Shown: in pieces, positions 31,413 to 44,710 of the stretch
Layout of the letters: every line of letters starts with the position of its first letter
Numbering within the stretch: the first letter of the stretch is position 1
Assembly (NCBI GenBank): GCA_037176885.1
Contig: JAWWNJ010000005.1
Span: 1,488,001 to 1,552,000 of the forward strand
Origin: Favolaschia claudopus
Lineage: Eukaryota > Basidiomycota > Agaricomycetes > Agaricales > Mycenaceae
Length of the DNA stretch: 64,000 bases
Direction: 5' to 3'
Made by a program: the position numbers and the translations under genes
Notes under the pieces: model-generated
What the model saw: the letters and a program-made list of their open reading frames with translations, nothing else
Told to the model about the DNA's origin: nothing
Database searches by the model: none

Positions 31413-33300
31413 TATATAAGTCTCGTGAGTTGAAGTTCAACTCACCTCCCTCCTTTCCCTCCTACCACCACCTTCCCCTCTCAAACTCGCCCTCTTGCCT
31501 GCTCGTCGCCTTCGAGCCTTCGTACGTCGTCTGCCTCGTGCCTTCGCTGATGCTTTCTCTTAGGTCGACGTCGATGTTAGATGTTAGAGTCGGGTTGAGT
31601 GGGTGGAGTTGGCGGCGGGGTTGGGCGGGTTGAGCGGGTTGGTTGACGGTGAGCTCAACTTGTATCTGTTCTCCTTCACCATTCTCTTCCTATCCTCCAT
31701 ACCCGCCCTCGCCACTCGAGATACCATACCCTTCGCCGACATCGTCCACATTCCCAACCAACATTTTCCTTGTTCCATTCATTTCACTTCAACCCTTCTA
31801 TTGAATCTCCACCTCAACTCTGACCGACCTCATCCGTGACAGGTTGGCTTTCGACCGCCGCTACCCTCGCCGCCATCTCAACCAACTCCACTTCCACTTC
31901 AATTCAGTTACTACTCACGGTGCGTATGCTTACTCGGACCCTTTGTTATCATACTGACTTCTCTTTCTATAGTATACTACTCCTACTGTACGGTTTTACA
32001 TCGAAGTAAGTGCAGTCTATCTTGACTTCGTCTGGTTTCAATTCGGTTACTAACTCTTGACTTCACCTAGTACATATCCTTCTTCCATCCTTCCTTCAAG
32101 TCTTCGAGTTAGTGGGGTGTTTAAGGTTAGATATAAGGTGCGTCGTATCGAGTTTACTTCTACTATTTCGAACGACACTGACCTTGTTCTCTTATTAGGT
32201 TCATCCTCAAATACTTATGTGCAATGGGATGCACATTTCTGTGCGCCGTCCCTTCGTTGTGGTGCTAAGGTTAGCTATAAAGGTGCGTCATATCACTTTC
32301 ACTTATACCTCGAACGACACTAATCTCGCTCTCTTATTAGGTTCATCTTCAAGTACTTACGTGCAGTGAGATGCACATTTCGGTGCGCCATCTCTTATTC
32401 TTCTTTCAGATTCATCGAGCTGACTGGTTCAACAGGCATTCGACGACGTGAGAACGTCTGCCAGTCAATGGATATGATTGTGAGTTTCAACGTTCAATTT
32501 CCTTCTTTTCTTCCTTCAGCTTCGATTATCTCGTTTGCTTTCGGTTCAACGTCGATTCATTCACTTGAGTTGGTTATGTTTCACTTCGAACTTTATATTT
32601 CTCTGATATAATGTACCCTTTTACTTCTCTGACCGCTTCCTTTACTTACTTGTAGTAGTACCTACTCATACTCTCTTTGTCTTCAACTTCCAACTGTGGT
32701 TGGTCTGAGGTGCGTCGTATACTGTTCACTCAATCTAATTCAAATCAAAACTGATCTTATCTTCTCCCTAGTTTTGCGTTCAATTACTTTACAGTGGTGC
32801 GCAGTTCATTTCTCTCTTCTATCTTCTCGTCCATCTTCAACATACTCACCCCAATCAACAGTAACCGCAAGTCATCGAATACGGATTCGTCGGGTGAGTT
32901 CCACTTTGAATCCAATTTCTATTTCTTTTCTTTGCTTCGTTCCGTCTGATTTGCTTTCAATTCCATACATTCGACTTTACCCTAGTTAAGTTTCAACAGA
33001 TTGTATACGTTCGAGCCGCTACGTCCGCTCGAACGGCTTTCTCGCTAACTCGGTATATTTCCATTTCTATTCTCTTTCCCGCTTTCAACGCGCTGAGTGA
33101 ATTGAGCAGTTGATTCTGCTTCGAAACATCGTGCAGTGTTGACTTGGTGAGTTTTCAATCTCTCTTCATTTCCTTGCTTTGTTACGATTTCAATTCGCTC
33201 GGATTTGACTCGTTTCGTTCGGGCCGAAATTACTGACTTCGCTTCGTTTTCAGCGGATCGCATTTTGAGTCTGTTGTATAGCTCAGTTTCTACTCAGTAA
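31413..33300 (+). other. TATA-led, multiply spliced transcript region, unit A
   Basis: TATATAAG (31413-31420) is followed by a CT-rich leader (about 31440-31560) and a ladder of plus-strand splice signals. Donors include GGTGCGTATG, GAAGTAAGTG, AGGTGCGTCGT (twice), AGGTGCGTCAT and GGTGAGTTT. Acceptors include CTATAG, ACCTAG, TTATTAG (twice), TTTCAG, CCCTAG and TTTTCAG. Two successive modules (about 32145-32280 and 32283-32395) are near copies sharing GATGCACATTTC[TG]GTGCGCC. Frames between the splice sites are short (under 100 codons), with no known domain. A non-coding or short-exon transcript is the likeliest reading. Confidence 0.4.
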
Positions 33301-33988
33301 ATGAATTCAGCATCTTTGAATTGGACGAATTCGAGCAGGATTTGTATAAAAATCGGTTTATTTTGGTAAATACGGACATGGTACGTGTATTCATTCATTT
33401 CCCTCGATTTGACGCCGACTTGACGGTTTTCAGAGCCAAAACGGCGGTGGAGGGGCGGAAACTGGATGGGGGCGCGGCGCCCGGGGACTTGTAAAATCGG
33501 TACGTCGCGGCGTCGCCTCTGTTTTGTTCGTACGCGCGCAATTGCGCTGATTTGAGAAGATAGGCGCCCGCGGCGCTTGTGCGGGAATCTTGCGTCGAGA
33601 CGTGTTTGCGACTGGGAGGGCGGAGCGGGAGCGGGGGATCGAGACGAGACGGCGGAACGAAGGCCGCGTTGGCGAGTTGGTGGAGGCGAATCGACGCGTT
33701 CGGGGTTTTTGGTACCCCACCGAATGGCGGCGGCGGCGGCGAGTTTGGGTGTAGTGCGCGTGGTGGAGTGTCGGCAGCGTCGGGAAGGCGGGGAAGCGCG
33801 GCGGGTGGAGGGGTGTGGGTGGCGGCATCGCCGCAAGCTTCATACGAGTCGGTTAGCACGGGAAAGGAAGGATACAAAGTGCGCACCTTTCTTTTTCTTG
33901 CTTCTTTCCTCTCTGATGTCTTCACAGCGGCGTTCGAAGGCGGGGCGGTGGTGGTGGCGAGTCGGAGGAGGTCGGACGCGGAGCCCAC
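33300..33988. other. GC-rich end segment of the unit (recurs at 43240, 53160 and 63145)
   Basis: Long open frames occur on both strands at once (137-255 codons), rich in Arg, Pro, Gly and Ala. This is expected for GC-rich DNA with few stops, so I do not call a gene. A plus-strand intron (GTACGTGTATTC to TTTTCAG, about 33379-33433) suggests that the spliced transcript upstream reads into it. Confidence 0.35.
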
Positions 33989-34771
33989 TCAATTTTTGTT
34001 TGAGTCGCAGATCGAGCCAGGAGGAAGTCAGACAGTACCGAGACAGCGATTTCGTCGGTAAAGCGGGGCCCTGAACCCAGAGTTGGATCAGGCACGGCGA
34101 GATTGGGTCGGGAAAGCGGAGCCAAGAGGCAATGCGATCCATTTCCACGCGAGGCGGATGCATTGCGGAGGTTGTCTAGGACTTGGGATCAGAATGCAGA
34201 ATGTTGCGCGAGTCTCGCAATGCGCAATGAAAACGTGGATAAACGGATAAACGGCGCCCTGGGCGTGACGTCAAACACCGGCGGGAGGAATTCAGGCATT
34301 CTCGAACCTCCCTGCGCTCAAGTAAGACAGGGTAAGAAACTATATATTGGGCAATCGGAGAGCCGCCCATCGCGGACGCTCTTTTGAGGAGGAATTATAT
34401 TAGCGAGTCATTCACGGTGTGTCTGCTTGGAAGTTGGATTTCGAGTGCGTTAGACAAGCGGTACTGTACGTTGCATTTTAGCGAAAGTAAGCATTAAGTC
34501 GAACCTCGCGTACAGTTATTCTGGCGGTATATCATCGATTACCGGGGTCAATTACAATCGCTGGTGAAAAAAAACCTCCATGCGAGGAAGCAGCAAAGAT
34601 TCCACCAAACAAAATGTATACAGTTTCCACAAAACGGATTCAAGGGGACGATTGCTTCGCGCATGCAGCTTGTACCGGCTGACCATGGTATCTACAAGAG
34701 CAGAACGCGTCTGGTCCAAGGATAGCCGGGGGTACCATGCCGATGGGACGGGAACTTCGATACACAATGAC

Positions 34772-35750
34772 CTAGAGCTCGATACTCTCCTTCGCCTTGA
34801 ACTTCTTTCCTGCACGATCTGCGGAGCGGAAACAGAACTGGTTCCCATGCAACTCAAGCAGAGCATGCGGGCCGTCGAGCACCGTCTGTAAGCTCTCTTC
34901 AGGTGCCGGGATAGGCAATGGATGGCTTGGATCGTGGGGTCGGTGGGAGTGTCGAGTACACGGGGACAGCAAACGTGAAAATCGTGTTTTGCTTCGGCAG
35001 TACTGCGCTCATTCATTAGTGAAAGCGAACCGCTCAGTGAGAAGTAAACAAACTCTTCAGCTTGTCTTCGTTCGTCACGACCTTGAACGTTCCTTCCGTT
35101 TCATGGATGATGATGCCGGATATCCCGAGGATGGCCGTATTTCGCGTCTGATAGACTGAATTTTGGCTGAGAAAGCGAGTGGACAAGTTAAGAAACCAAT
35201 CACCAGTAATAAAGGAGCCATGAAAGTCTGCCTTGAGGAGTTTAGGATGCATGGCAGCGCCTTGAGGCGCTCGAGGCGGACCAGACGACGATTGGGGCAA
35301 ATTAAGCAATTCAGACATGTATCCCATCCACAGGTGATGCAGGGGCAAGAATAACGCAAACCTAAGGTATGTCAATCAGCACACTGAAACCAAGAAATTT
35401 TTGGCCTGCGTATACTTTGCTTGACTCTCGTCAAAGCGCCACAATCCCAGCTCTCTTACAGATCCCTGTCTTCTTCCAAGAACGCCGAGTTTCTTGCGCT
35501 CCTTAGCTTCGCGCACTTTCGCTTTTTTCTCGTTTCGCTCTTTCTTCAACCGACTTTCTTTTGCGGAATTGTCGAGTAAGAGCATACGCCCCTTGACTCG
35601 AGTCGGATAGATCTCGGCGGGCTTGGGTGCTTGTGTAACCGCGGACTGAACATATTGAGGCGTAAACGGTTCCGCCGCAGTAAGTTTTAGTTTGACGGGT
35701 GCCGCTTTGGCGGCTGGCAACTGGCGGTAAAGGTCGACTGTCGGGTCCAT
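34772..35750 (-). CDS. POP4: RNase P/MRP protein subunit POP4 (Rpp29), copy B, frameshifted in last exon
   Basis: Same exon structure as copy A, of the B-D sequence type (PAEIYPT, PQSSSG, VVTNEDK). One extra G (GTGGGG instead of GTGGG near 34938) breaks the last exon between the VYSTLP region and RPHDPSHPL, so the span is 979 nt instead of 978. The extra base lies inside the stretch of one-base insertions covering about 30.4-39.3 kb, so it is more likely a consensus error than a true pseudogene. If real, the C-terminal RNA-binding strand would be lost. Confidence 0.85.
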
Positions 35751-36870
35751 GAATAAGGTAGTGTGGAAATATTTTTTTCGTCTTAGTGAAAGGAAGAGAA
35801 AGGAAAAGGAGATGGTGAGAGGAGGAGGAATGGGGAGGCGTAGGGTAGAGTGGATTTCGAGTTGTGATTTGTGAGGAGTTGCTGGTACAGCACACGACGA
35901 AGGTGTAGAAGAAGAGCAGAATGATCACGTAAAACGTGGGAAAATGGACTTTGAGCAGGAGAGAAAATAGAGCGACTACAAAACTATTTACTTCCACTAC
36001 CTTATCTTCCACTGAGGCCCCCGCTCGCAAGCTCGCGTAGCCTCAGCTCACAACAAAGCTTCAGTCAAATACGGACAATCAAGGGACCGGAGGCTTCCTT
36101 ATCCGGTAATTTTCAGTGGAGGTCAGGCGCATAATGAATCTTTTCAAATATTGTATTGGTTTCGGATTAGATCATGGAATCAATCATGTCAGTGTGTAAC
36201 GTGGGTAAACGAAAGAAATGCTAAGAACTAGAACGTCGTATGAAGAACGGGAAAAAGAAACGAAGGGTAGTGGGAGGGGCAGCAAGATAATTGCAGAGCG
36301 GGATTCTCCTCTCCACGTCCATGAACAACCTTCAGTCCAAATACGCACAATCAGACGAAAAGTTTCCTTTTTTGGACGTTTTTTGCATGGCTCCTCGACT
36401 AAGGTCGCGACGCGACCAAGGTCGCGCGCGACTCAGCTGCCCCCCTCTTTATACCTCTCAGCGCGCGCACGGGCCATGTCTATTAAAATACTTTGGTTGG
36501 GGTTTGATTGTCGAGTGCGGGCGAAAATTCGATTTTGGGACGTGCACGAGGCCGTTTTCCCGGGACTTTGGGCCAGGGTAGCTTGCTAGAGTGCTACTGA
36601 GGGCGGGGATAGGACTTTGAGTGATTTGGTCAAGTCGGCGCGTCCCCGACGCGTTGATTCACGCGTTTTTGAAGTTAAAGTCAATATATTCAGATTCTAC
36701 CAAGTACACGGCGCCTATTTGAAGTCTGAAAGCGTACCTGTGAGCCATAATTACGCCAAGTCGACAGCAACGGCGCGTATTTGAAGTCCGCGAGCGCCTC
36801 AAGTCAATAGAGATTTTCTTGAGTTTCCGTTCAGCGCGTTCAACATTCGACTTGAAATTCACAAATTCAG

Positions 36871-38824
36871 CGTGAGGTTGACGGAAAATCAGACCTGAAT
36901 AGCTTACCCTTCAATGAACGCCGTTTCCAATTGAAAGATTGAGAGATTTGCCGAATTGAAGACGGCGCAAAATCAAAATCAAAATCAAAAGTTCACGGTT
37001 TAAGGCTAATTTCGTCGAGTTGAGCAGCAATTCATTGAGAGAATAAGGCCCGCGCAACTTGTGATACAAAAGTCTTGCTCCCCGGACGTCGATACGTCCG
37101 TGTCATCGATGTCTGGGGTCGAAACTATCTGGATTGAGATTGAAATAAGTTTAAGTTCAACGCGATAACAAATTGAACTGGCAACTCACCTGAAACAAGG
37201 CCCGCTCGCGGGAAGACGATCTGTATAGTAATCGTCGGTGTGGGGACGTCGTGTATTCGACGTCTGAGTAGCTGGAGAGAACCTTGGTTGAATGCGTAAG
37301 TTGCAGTTGAACGCAATGAGAGATTGATTCTAACACTCACCTTCATTATTGCCCGCTCGCGGGAACACGATCTGTATAGTCAACGTCGGTGGGGGTGACG
37401 TCAAAATGTCGTGTATCAGATGTCTGAGTTGCATACAATCTCTCGTTGTAATAGAAAAAGAAGTCAGAGTTCAACACGATAAGTGACTCAACTTGAAATC
37501 TACCATTCATAAAGTCCGCTCGCCGGACGGCGATCCATACAGTAATTGCCGGTGAGCGGACGTCGATTCGTTGTGTATTTGAAAACTCACCAAGAATCTT
37601 CGTCACGAGAAAGGTCAGTTCAAGTTCAACTTGACAAGAAATTGAACGCAAAACCCTACCAGTTTGCTCGCCGTACGACGATCGTCGCTCGGCGGACGTC
37701 CGATCTATATAATAATCGATGTCTGAGGATGTTGAAGTTGAAGTTCAACTCGAGAACAACTTACAAGTTGAGTGTGGGAACTCACCGGCAGTATGCCCCG
37801 CTCGCCGATATATACCATCGTCGGTCGGCGGACGAGCACCTGTATAGTCAAGACCTGACTATGGATAGTTGTTGATTAGTTCAATGAATATACAATAGGG
37901 AGTTGGAGGATACGTACCTTAAGCGCCGCTCGGCGGAGGGCGAAGTACATAGACAAAGGTTAGCGCCGCTACGCGGCGCGGCGTCAACGGCGGGCAACAT
38001 TGACTTCAAGGCGATGGTGAACCCGATGCTTGAAGTGTTGGGGGGTGGGGTGAGCCTGCCGGCGGCTTGGACCCTTGGGAAAAGTCGGAGACATAGTCAG
38101 CATTTGTGCTATCAAGAACATATGTTAAAGACTCACCGAACACGAGTCCCGCTCGCGGGACGTCGATGTATAGCGTCAAGTGTACGCGCCGCTGCGCGGC
38201 GCTCGCGAGATGCCGAGCTCATCGAAGGGAGGGCTAAGGTACGTCGCCTTAGAATTTTGGACGCGGGGTTAGCCTGCCGGCGGCTTGAACCGTTGGAAAA
38301 AAAACGAGGTTAGGTCAGCGTTTTTTGCCATCAATAGCATAAAGTCAGAGCTCTGACTTACTAAGTGCGCATCCCGCTCGCGGGACGTCGATAGATAGCG
38401 CGAAGAGTGCGCGCCGCTGGCACGCCGAAAACGCCGAAAACAACGCGAAGATACGCTGCCTTGGACTTGTAGAGGCGAGGTTAGCCTGCCGGCGGCTTGA
38501 AACCCGTGGATAAAGCGCTGGGAATGACTCAGATTTCATGTGATTGAAGACACTTGTTGAATATCTACTCACCAGTCATACGTCCCCCAAGGCAAACCGT
38601 ACATTCAAGACCTACGCGTCGCTGCGCAGCGCGGTAGCGTTGAGATAAGATGCGACGGTGCGTTGCTTTGAGTTTGAATTGCCGGGGCTTGCCTGCCGGC
38701 GGCAAGAGGACGTTCAAAACGTCTGAACCAATGATAAGAATACAACAGAAAGATAAAAGACGATGCTCACGTACCTTGAGTGTTGTGTTGACGCCGCCTC
38801 GCTCGCGGCGCTGTGAGACAGCGA
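36871..38824 (-). other. Palindromic exon-intron module array, unit B
   Basis: Same modules as in unit A, with several one-base insertions (e.g. TACGTCCGTG at about 37,095 and ACGTCCGATC at about 37,698) that fall in the error-prone stretch. Confidence 0.5.
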
Positions 38825-39409
38825 AATTGTCAAGTGGCGAAGGTGGACGTTGAGTTTGAGGGGAACGAGTGGCGCTCGTTCGTCGACGGTCCAGAAGAGT
38901 CTCGCAGCTGGGAGGAGCTCGTCAGAATGGGGAACAAAGTCTGGATGAATGAGTGGCTCACATACCTGAGCGATAAAGTTGGGCATCGGTGGCGGAGAGA
39001 AACATGTGTTGGACGTTGACGAAGGCGGGTCAAATCGAGTCTGCGAACCGACGCCGAAAGCGGGTTGAGAGAAGCTGAAAGGATTGTTAGTGTATATAAA
39101 AAGGTTCAGGTTGAAAGAATCCTACGTGGGTAGCTGGGGGATCGGTGGAGTTGGAGTTGAGTTTGAGGAGTTGTTGGAATTGTCTTGGAGAGAGGTGAGG
39201 TCGGCGACGGGAGGAAGTTGAGTGGAGACGGTGGTGGGGCGAGGCGAGCTCGAAGAGGGAGAAGAAAGGAGAGAGGGGAGAGAGGGGAAACGGGGGAGCG
39301 AACGGAGGGGAAGTTGGGTTGGTGTGGTGGTAATAAAAGAGGTTGATGTGGTGCCGTGATCAAGTCAACGCGAGGCAAATCAATCATTCAACAAAACAAA
39401 TGCACATAC

Positions 39410-39887
39410 CTGTCTCATCAACCCTGGCCGCAGAACTTCCGCCGATTGATTGCGTCCGAAAATAGTCGCGTTGCTTGGCAATTCCTCAAATCGGGTGATA
39501 TTTCTGTAAGGCAATTGTTGAGTCAGTGAGATTTTGTATGGCAAACGGAAACAGGACCGGTGAGGAGTTATTTTGGGATTCAGGCCCCAAACGCTGTCGG
39601 ACATAATCGAGGTGTTGAGATCGGCGCATAAGCGCTATCGGCTGCGATATTGTGAACGCGTCAATGACGCGCTTTCGCGCCGAACGTTGAACTCTGATCA
39701 ATTCAATGCGAAGATTAACCACAACTCAGATTGAAATGGAAAAGTATGGGCAGCCCGAGATTGACGAAACGAAATAGAACAGTCAAAGGTAACTCACACT
39801 TGCACCGCATGCAATATTCGTTACGGAGCGCTCGGGGATTTGAATTCTAAGAGGACTTGAAGAATGTGCTGAGGTATTATCGAGAAT
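39410..39887 (-). CDS. Candidate coding segment of unknown function, unit B
   Basis: Same three exons as in unit A, shifted by 9,950 bp, with no difference noticed in the exons. Confidence 0.33.
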
Positions 39888-41359
39888 CTGGAAGGAGAAT
39901 TGAGTGAAACGAGGAAAAGGACTCGAAAGCACAAACCAGGGTCAAAGTAGAAGTTCAAATTGAAACCAAACTTCATAGTCCTGCCGCATAATTGATGATT
40001 TGAGCAAGGGAGATACTGTAACTCGAACAGGTTTTGAACATAATCGAGAATCTAGCATATAATTTGAGCCAAACGCGGAAAAGGAACTCAGAGGGACAAA
40101 ACCTAACGAAATGGGCATCTCACATTCGCCCCAAATTGAACAAGTTACCCCAAACTCGACGAGTTGAGGTGAGAACCAGCAGCCAGCTATTTTTGACCAA
40201 ACGACATCCCGATGCAAGTGGGTCGGAAACCGGGGTCAAGTCGGCGGAGCGAGTCAGATAGAACCAGAAATAGACGGCGCGGAGAGACCCTAGTGACGCG
40301 AGAATAGCCCGGGAAGACCTACGGCAGCGCAAATCCGCGTGTCGAAGAGTTGATTTTGATATCAATCAAAACGGCCAATTTCGCTTAACTGGCTTCCAAG
40401 CAGCCTGTTGGATGCCGAAACGACGGGGACCTTGAATGCCGCTGGTCCAAGCTTGCAGTGCCGGGTCCGCCAGGGTGCCGCCGCCGAGAGAAAAGTTCGG
40501 ACATGGCGGGAGAAAGCAAGCTGTGCGCAAACGCCGCCAAATAGATTTTGACAGTTCAACGCCGGAGTCCAGAATAGGAAGGTCTTTGCTCTTTGTCTTC
40601 CGCCTTCATCGTCTTTTTGCGTTTCGCTGGATTTCTGGGCTGGGGGGTCTCAGGTGAGTAACTGTATACTTATAATGTCTACTGCAGTGCTACTCCGGCG
40701 CAATTGCGCACTCAGGGCCGCTGGATCCGCGAAAACGGCGACTTTGCGCAATCGGGCAAATTTGAGGTATGGAAGACGAAGACCGCGGGCATGCGGGATC
40801 AATCTGTCAGGACAAGTTACCTGGATACGACAAATGATTTTGGGGCGATCTCGGAGGCAACAAGGCGGCGGAGACTGCTCAGGGAAATCTGGTTCGTTTT
40901 CCCATATCTCGCTTATTGGGGGATCTCGGTCTGACTCAAGCTATCTTTAGATTTAGACAACTTGCTGCTTACATTTTTTTGCCCTCCAGCTCCATCCTCC
41001 ACCTCGCGCGCGCCCCCAGACTCAATAAACCCAATCGACGCTTTTTCGACATCCGATTTTTGAGGGCGGAGGGTCGGGATATCGGCGGACTTCGGTGACG
41101 GAATACGCTGCAAACGATGAAAGCTATTTGGGGCTCGGTGCGTAGGCTCGTATCTACGCTATCTACCGACTTATGAATATCTCGACGCATTTTCAGGGTC
41201 CCAAATGCACCGATTTGGCGCCGCGTGCAGTCTGACTCAGGCGGAGAATCTATTTTGAACTGATCTCTTAGGTTCCGCGGAGTTGATTTGCGCGGTTTTT
41301 GCGCATGGGAGGGTCAGGGAAATCGGGGAGGAGGATCGGGGTGACGGTATGGCATGGGG

Positions 41360-43240
41360 TATATAAGTCTCGTGAGTTGAAGTTCAACTCACCTCCCTCC
41401 TTTCCCTCCTACCACCACCTTCCCCTCTCAAACTCGCCCTCTTGCCTGCTCGTCGCCTTCGAGCCTTCGTACGTCGTCTGCCTCGTGCCTTCGCTGATGC
41501 TTTCTCTTAGGTCGACGTCGATGTTAGATGTTAGAGTCGGGTTGAGTGGGTGGAGTTGGGCGGCGGGTTGGGCGGGTTGAGCGGGTTGGTTGACGGTGAG
41601 CTCAACTTGTATCTGTTCTCCTTCACCATTCTCTTCCTATCCTCCATACCCGCCCTCGCCACTCGAGATACCATACCCTTCGCCGACATCGTCCACATTC
41701 CCAACCAACATTTTCCTTGTTCCATTCATTTCACTTCAACCCTTCTATTGAATCTCCACCTCAACTCTGACCGACCTCATCCGTGACAGGTTGGCTTTCG
41801 ACGCCGCTACCCTCGCCGCCATCTCAACCAACTCCACTTCCACTTCAATTCAGTTACTACTCACGGTGCGTATGCTTACTCGGACCCTTTGTTATCATAC
41901 TGACTTCTCTTTCTATAGTATACTACTCCTACTGTACGGTTTACATCGAAGTAAGTGCAGTCTATCTTGACTTCGTCTGGTTTCAATTCGGTTACTAACT
42001 CTTGACTTCACCTAGTACATATCCTTCTTCCATCCTTCCTTCAAGTCTTCGAGTTAGTGGGGTGTTAAGGTTAGATATAAGGTGCGTCGTATCGAGTTTA
42101 CTTCTACTATTTCGAACGACACTGACCTTGTTCTCTTATTAGGTTCATCCTCAAATACTTATGTGCAATGGATGCACATTTCTGTGCGCCGTCCCTTCGT
42201 TGTGGTGCTAAGGTTAGCTATAAGGTGCGTCATATCACTTTCACTTATACCTCGAACGACACTAATCTCGCTCTCTTATTAGGTTCATCTTCAAGTACTT
42301 ACGTGCAGTGAGATGCACATTTCGGTGCGCCATCTCTTATTCTTCTTTCAGATTCATCGAGCTGACTGGTTCAACAGGCATTCGACGACGTGAGAACGTC
42401 TGCCAGTCAATGGATATGATTGTGAGTTTCAACGTTCAATTTCCTTCTTTTCTTCCTTCAGCTTCGATTATCTCGTTTGCTTTCGGTTCAACGTCGATTC
42501 ATTCACTTGAGTTGGTTATGTTTCACTTCGAACTTTATATTTCTCTGATATAATGTACCCTTTTACTTCTCTGACCGCTTCCTTTACTTACTTGTAGTAG
42601 TACCTACTCATACTCTCTTTGTCTTCAACTTCCAACTGTGGTTGGTCTGAGGTGCGTCGTATACTGTTCACTCAATCTAATTCAAATCAAACTGATCTTA
42701 TCTTCTCCCTAGTTTTGCGTTCAATTACTTTACAGTGGTGCGCAGTTCATTTCTCTCTTCTATCTTCTCGTCCATCTTCAACATACTCACCCCAATCAAC
42801 AGTAACCGCAAGTCATCGAATACGGATTCGTCGGTGAGTTCCACTTTGAATCCAATTTCTATTTCTTTTCTTTGCTTCGTTCCGTCTGATTTGCTTTCAA
42901 TTCCATACATTCGACTTTACCCTAGTTAAGTTTCAACAGATTGTATACGTTCGAGCCGCTACGTCCGCTCGAACGGCTTTCTCGCTAACTCGGTATATTT
43001 CCATTTCTATTCTCTTTCCCGCTTTCAACGCGCTGAGTGAATTGAGCAGTTGATTCTGCTTCGAAACATCGTGCAGTGTTGACTTGGTGAGTTTTCAATC
43101 TCTCTTCATTTCCTTGCTTTGTTACGATTTCAATTCGCTCGGATTTGACTCGTTTCGTTCGGGCCGAAATTACTGACTTCGCTTCGTTTTCAGCGGATCG
43201 CATTTTGAGTCTGTTGTATAGCTCAGTTTCTACTCAGTAA
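41360..43240 (+). other. TATA-led, multiply spliced transcript region, unit B
   Basis: Same as unit A but without the extra single bases (e.g. GGTGAGTT at 42834 instead of GGGTGAGTT). Confidence 0.4.
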
Positions 43241-44710
43241 ATGAATTCAGCATCTTTGAATTGGACGAATTCGAGCAGGATTTGTATAAAAATCGGTTTA
43301 TTTTGGTAAATACGGACATGGTACGTGTATTCATTCATTTCCCTCGATTTGACGCCGACTTGACGGTTTTCAGAGCCAAAACGGCGGTGGAGGGCGGAAA
43401 CTGGATGGGGCGCGGCGCCCGGGGACTTGTAAAATCGGTACGTCGCGGCGTCGCCTCTGTTTTGTTCGTACGCGCGCAATTGCGCTGATTTGAGAAGATA
43501 GGCGCCCGCGGCGCTTGTGCGGGAATCTTGCGTCGGAGACGTGTTTGCGACTGGGAGGGCGGAGCGGGAGCGGGGGATCGAGACGAGACGGCGGAACGAA
43601 GGCCGCGTTGGCGAGTTGGTGGAGGCGAATCGACGCGTTCGGGGTTTTTGGTACCCCACCGAATGGCGGCGGCGGCGGCGAGTTTGGGTGTAGTGCGCGT
43701 GGTGGAGTGTCGGCAGCGTCGGGAAGGCGGGGGAAGCGCGGCGGGTGGAGGGGTGTGGGTGGCGGCATCGCCGCAAGCTTCATACGAGTCGGTTAGCACG
43801 GGAAAGGAAGGATACAAAGTGCGCACCTTTCTTTTTCTTGCTTCTTTCCTCTCTGATGTCTTCACAGCGGCGTTCGAAGGCGGGCGGTGGTGGTGGCGAG
43901 TCGGAGGAGGTCGGACGCGGAGCCCACTCAATTTTTGTTTGAGTCGCAGATCGAGCCAGGAGGAAGTCAGACAGTACCGAGACAGCGATTTCGTCGGTAA
44001 AGCGGGGCCCTGAACCCAGAGTTGGATCAGGCACGGCGAGATTGGGTCGGGAAAGCGGAGCCAAGAGGCAATGCGATCCATTTCCACGCGAGGCGGATGC
44101 ATTGCGGAGGTTGTCTAGGACTTGGGATCAGAATGCAGAATGTTGCGCGAGTCTCGCAATGCGCAATGAAAACGTGGATAAACGGATAAACGGCGCCCTG
44201 GGCGTGACGTCAAACACCGGCGGGAGGAATTCAGGCATTCTCGAACCTCCCTGCGCTCAAGTAAGACAGGGTAAGAAACTATATATTGGGCAATCGGAGA
44301 GCCGCCCATCGCGGACGCTCTTTTGAGGAGGAATTATATTAGCGAGTCATTCACGGTGTGTCTGCTTGGAAGTTGGATTTCGAGTGCGTTAGACAAGCGG
44401 TACTGTACGTTGCATTTTAGCGAAAGTAAGCATTAAGTCGAACCTCGCGTACAGTTATTCTGGCGGTATATCATCGATTACCGGGGTCAATTACAATCGC
44501 TGGTGAAAAAAAACCTCCATGCGAGGAAGCAGCAAAGATTCCACCAAACAAAATGTATACAGTTTCCACAAAACGGATTCAAGGGGACGATTGCTTCGCG
44601 CATGCAGCTTGTACCGGCTGACCATGGTATCTACAAGAGCAGAACGCGTCTGGTCCAAGGATAGCCGGGGGTACCATGCCGATGGGACGGGAACTTCGAT
44701 ACACAATGAC

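Larger units (their letters stand above)
24274..33988. repeat. Tandem unit A (9,715 bp)
   Basis: First of the head-to-tail units; all units are counted from TCAATTTTTGTTTGAGTCGC, and that phase is arbitrary. Its left 1.7 kb is a variant: about 145 bp present at 34566-34735 in unit B is missing, and the sequence upstream of POP4 (25850-25935) is different. From about 25,940 onward it is nearly identical to unit C. Its right part (from about 30.4 kb) shows many one-base insertions relative to C. Confidence 0.95.
33989..43927. repeat. Tandem unit B (9,939 bp)
   Basis: Direct copy of the unit. Up to about 39.3 kb it has many extra single bases, mostly in homopolymers, compared with C; after that it is nearly identical to C. 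Confidence 0.95.

Noticed and set aside
24274..33988. Tandem LTR retrotransposons or a Helitron/Starship-type cargo element
   Set aside because: No terminal repeats, target duplications, integrase, helicase or tyrosine recombinase frame is visible, and the unit joins head to tail without a border sequence.
33290..34163. Long open frames (up to 255 codons) on both strands at the unit end, and their copies near 43.3, 53.3 and 63.3 kb
   Set aside because: They overlap on opposite strands in GC-rich DNA, are Pro/Arg/Ala/Gly-biased, have no domain and change length through the one-base insertions.
34772..35750. POP4 copy B as a true pseudogene
   Set aside because: The only lesion is one extra G in a homopolymer within a stretch full of similar single-base insertions, so a consensus error is more likely.
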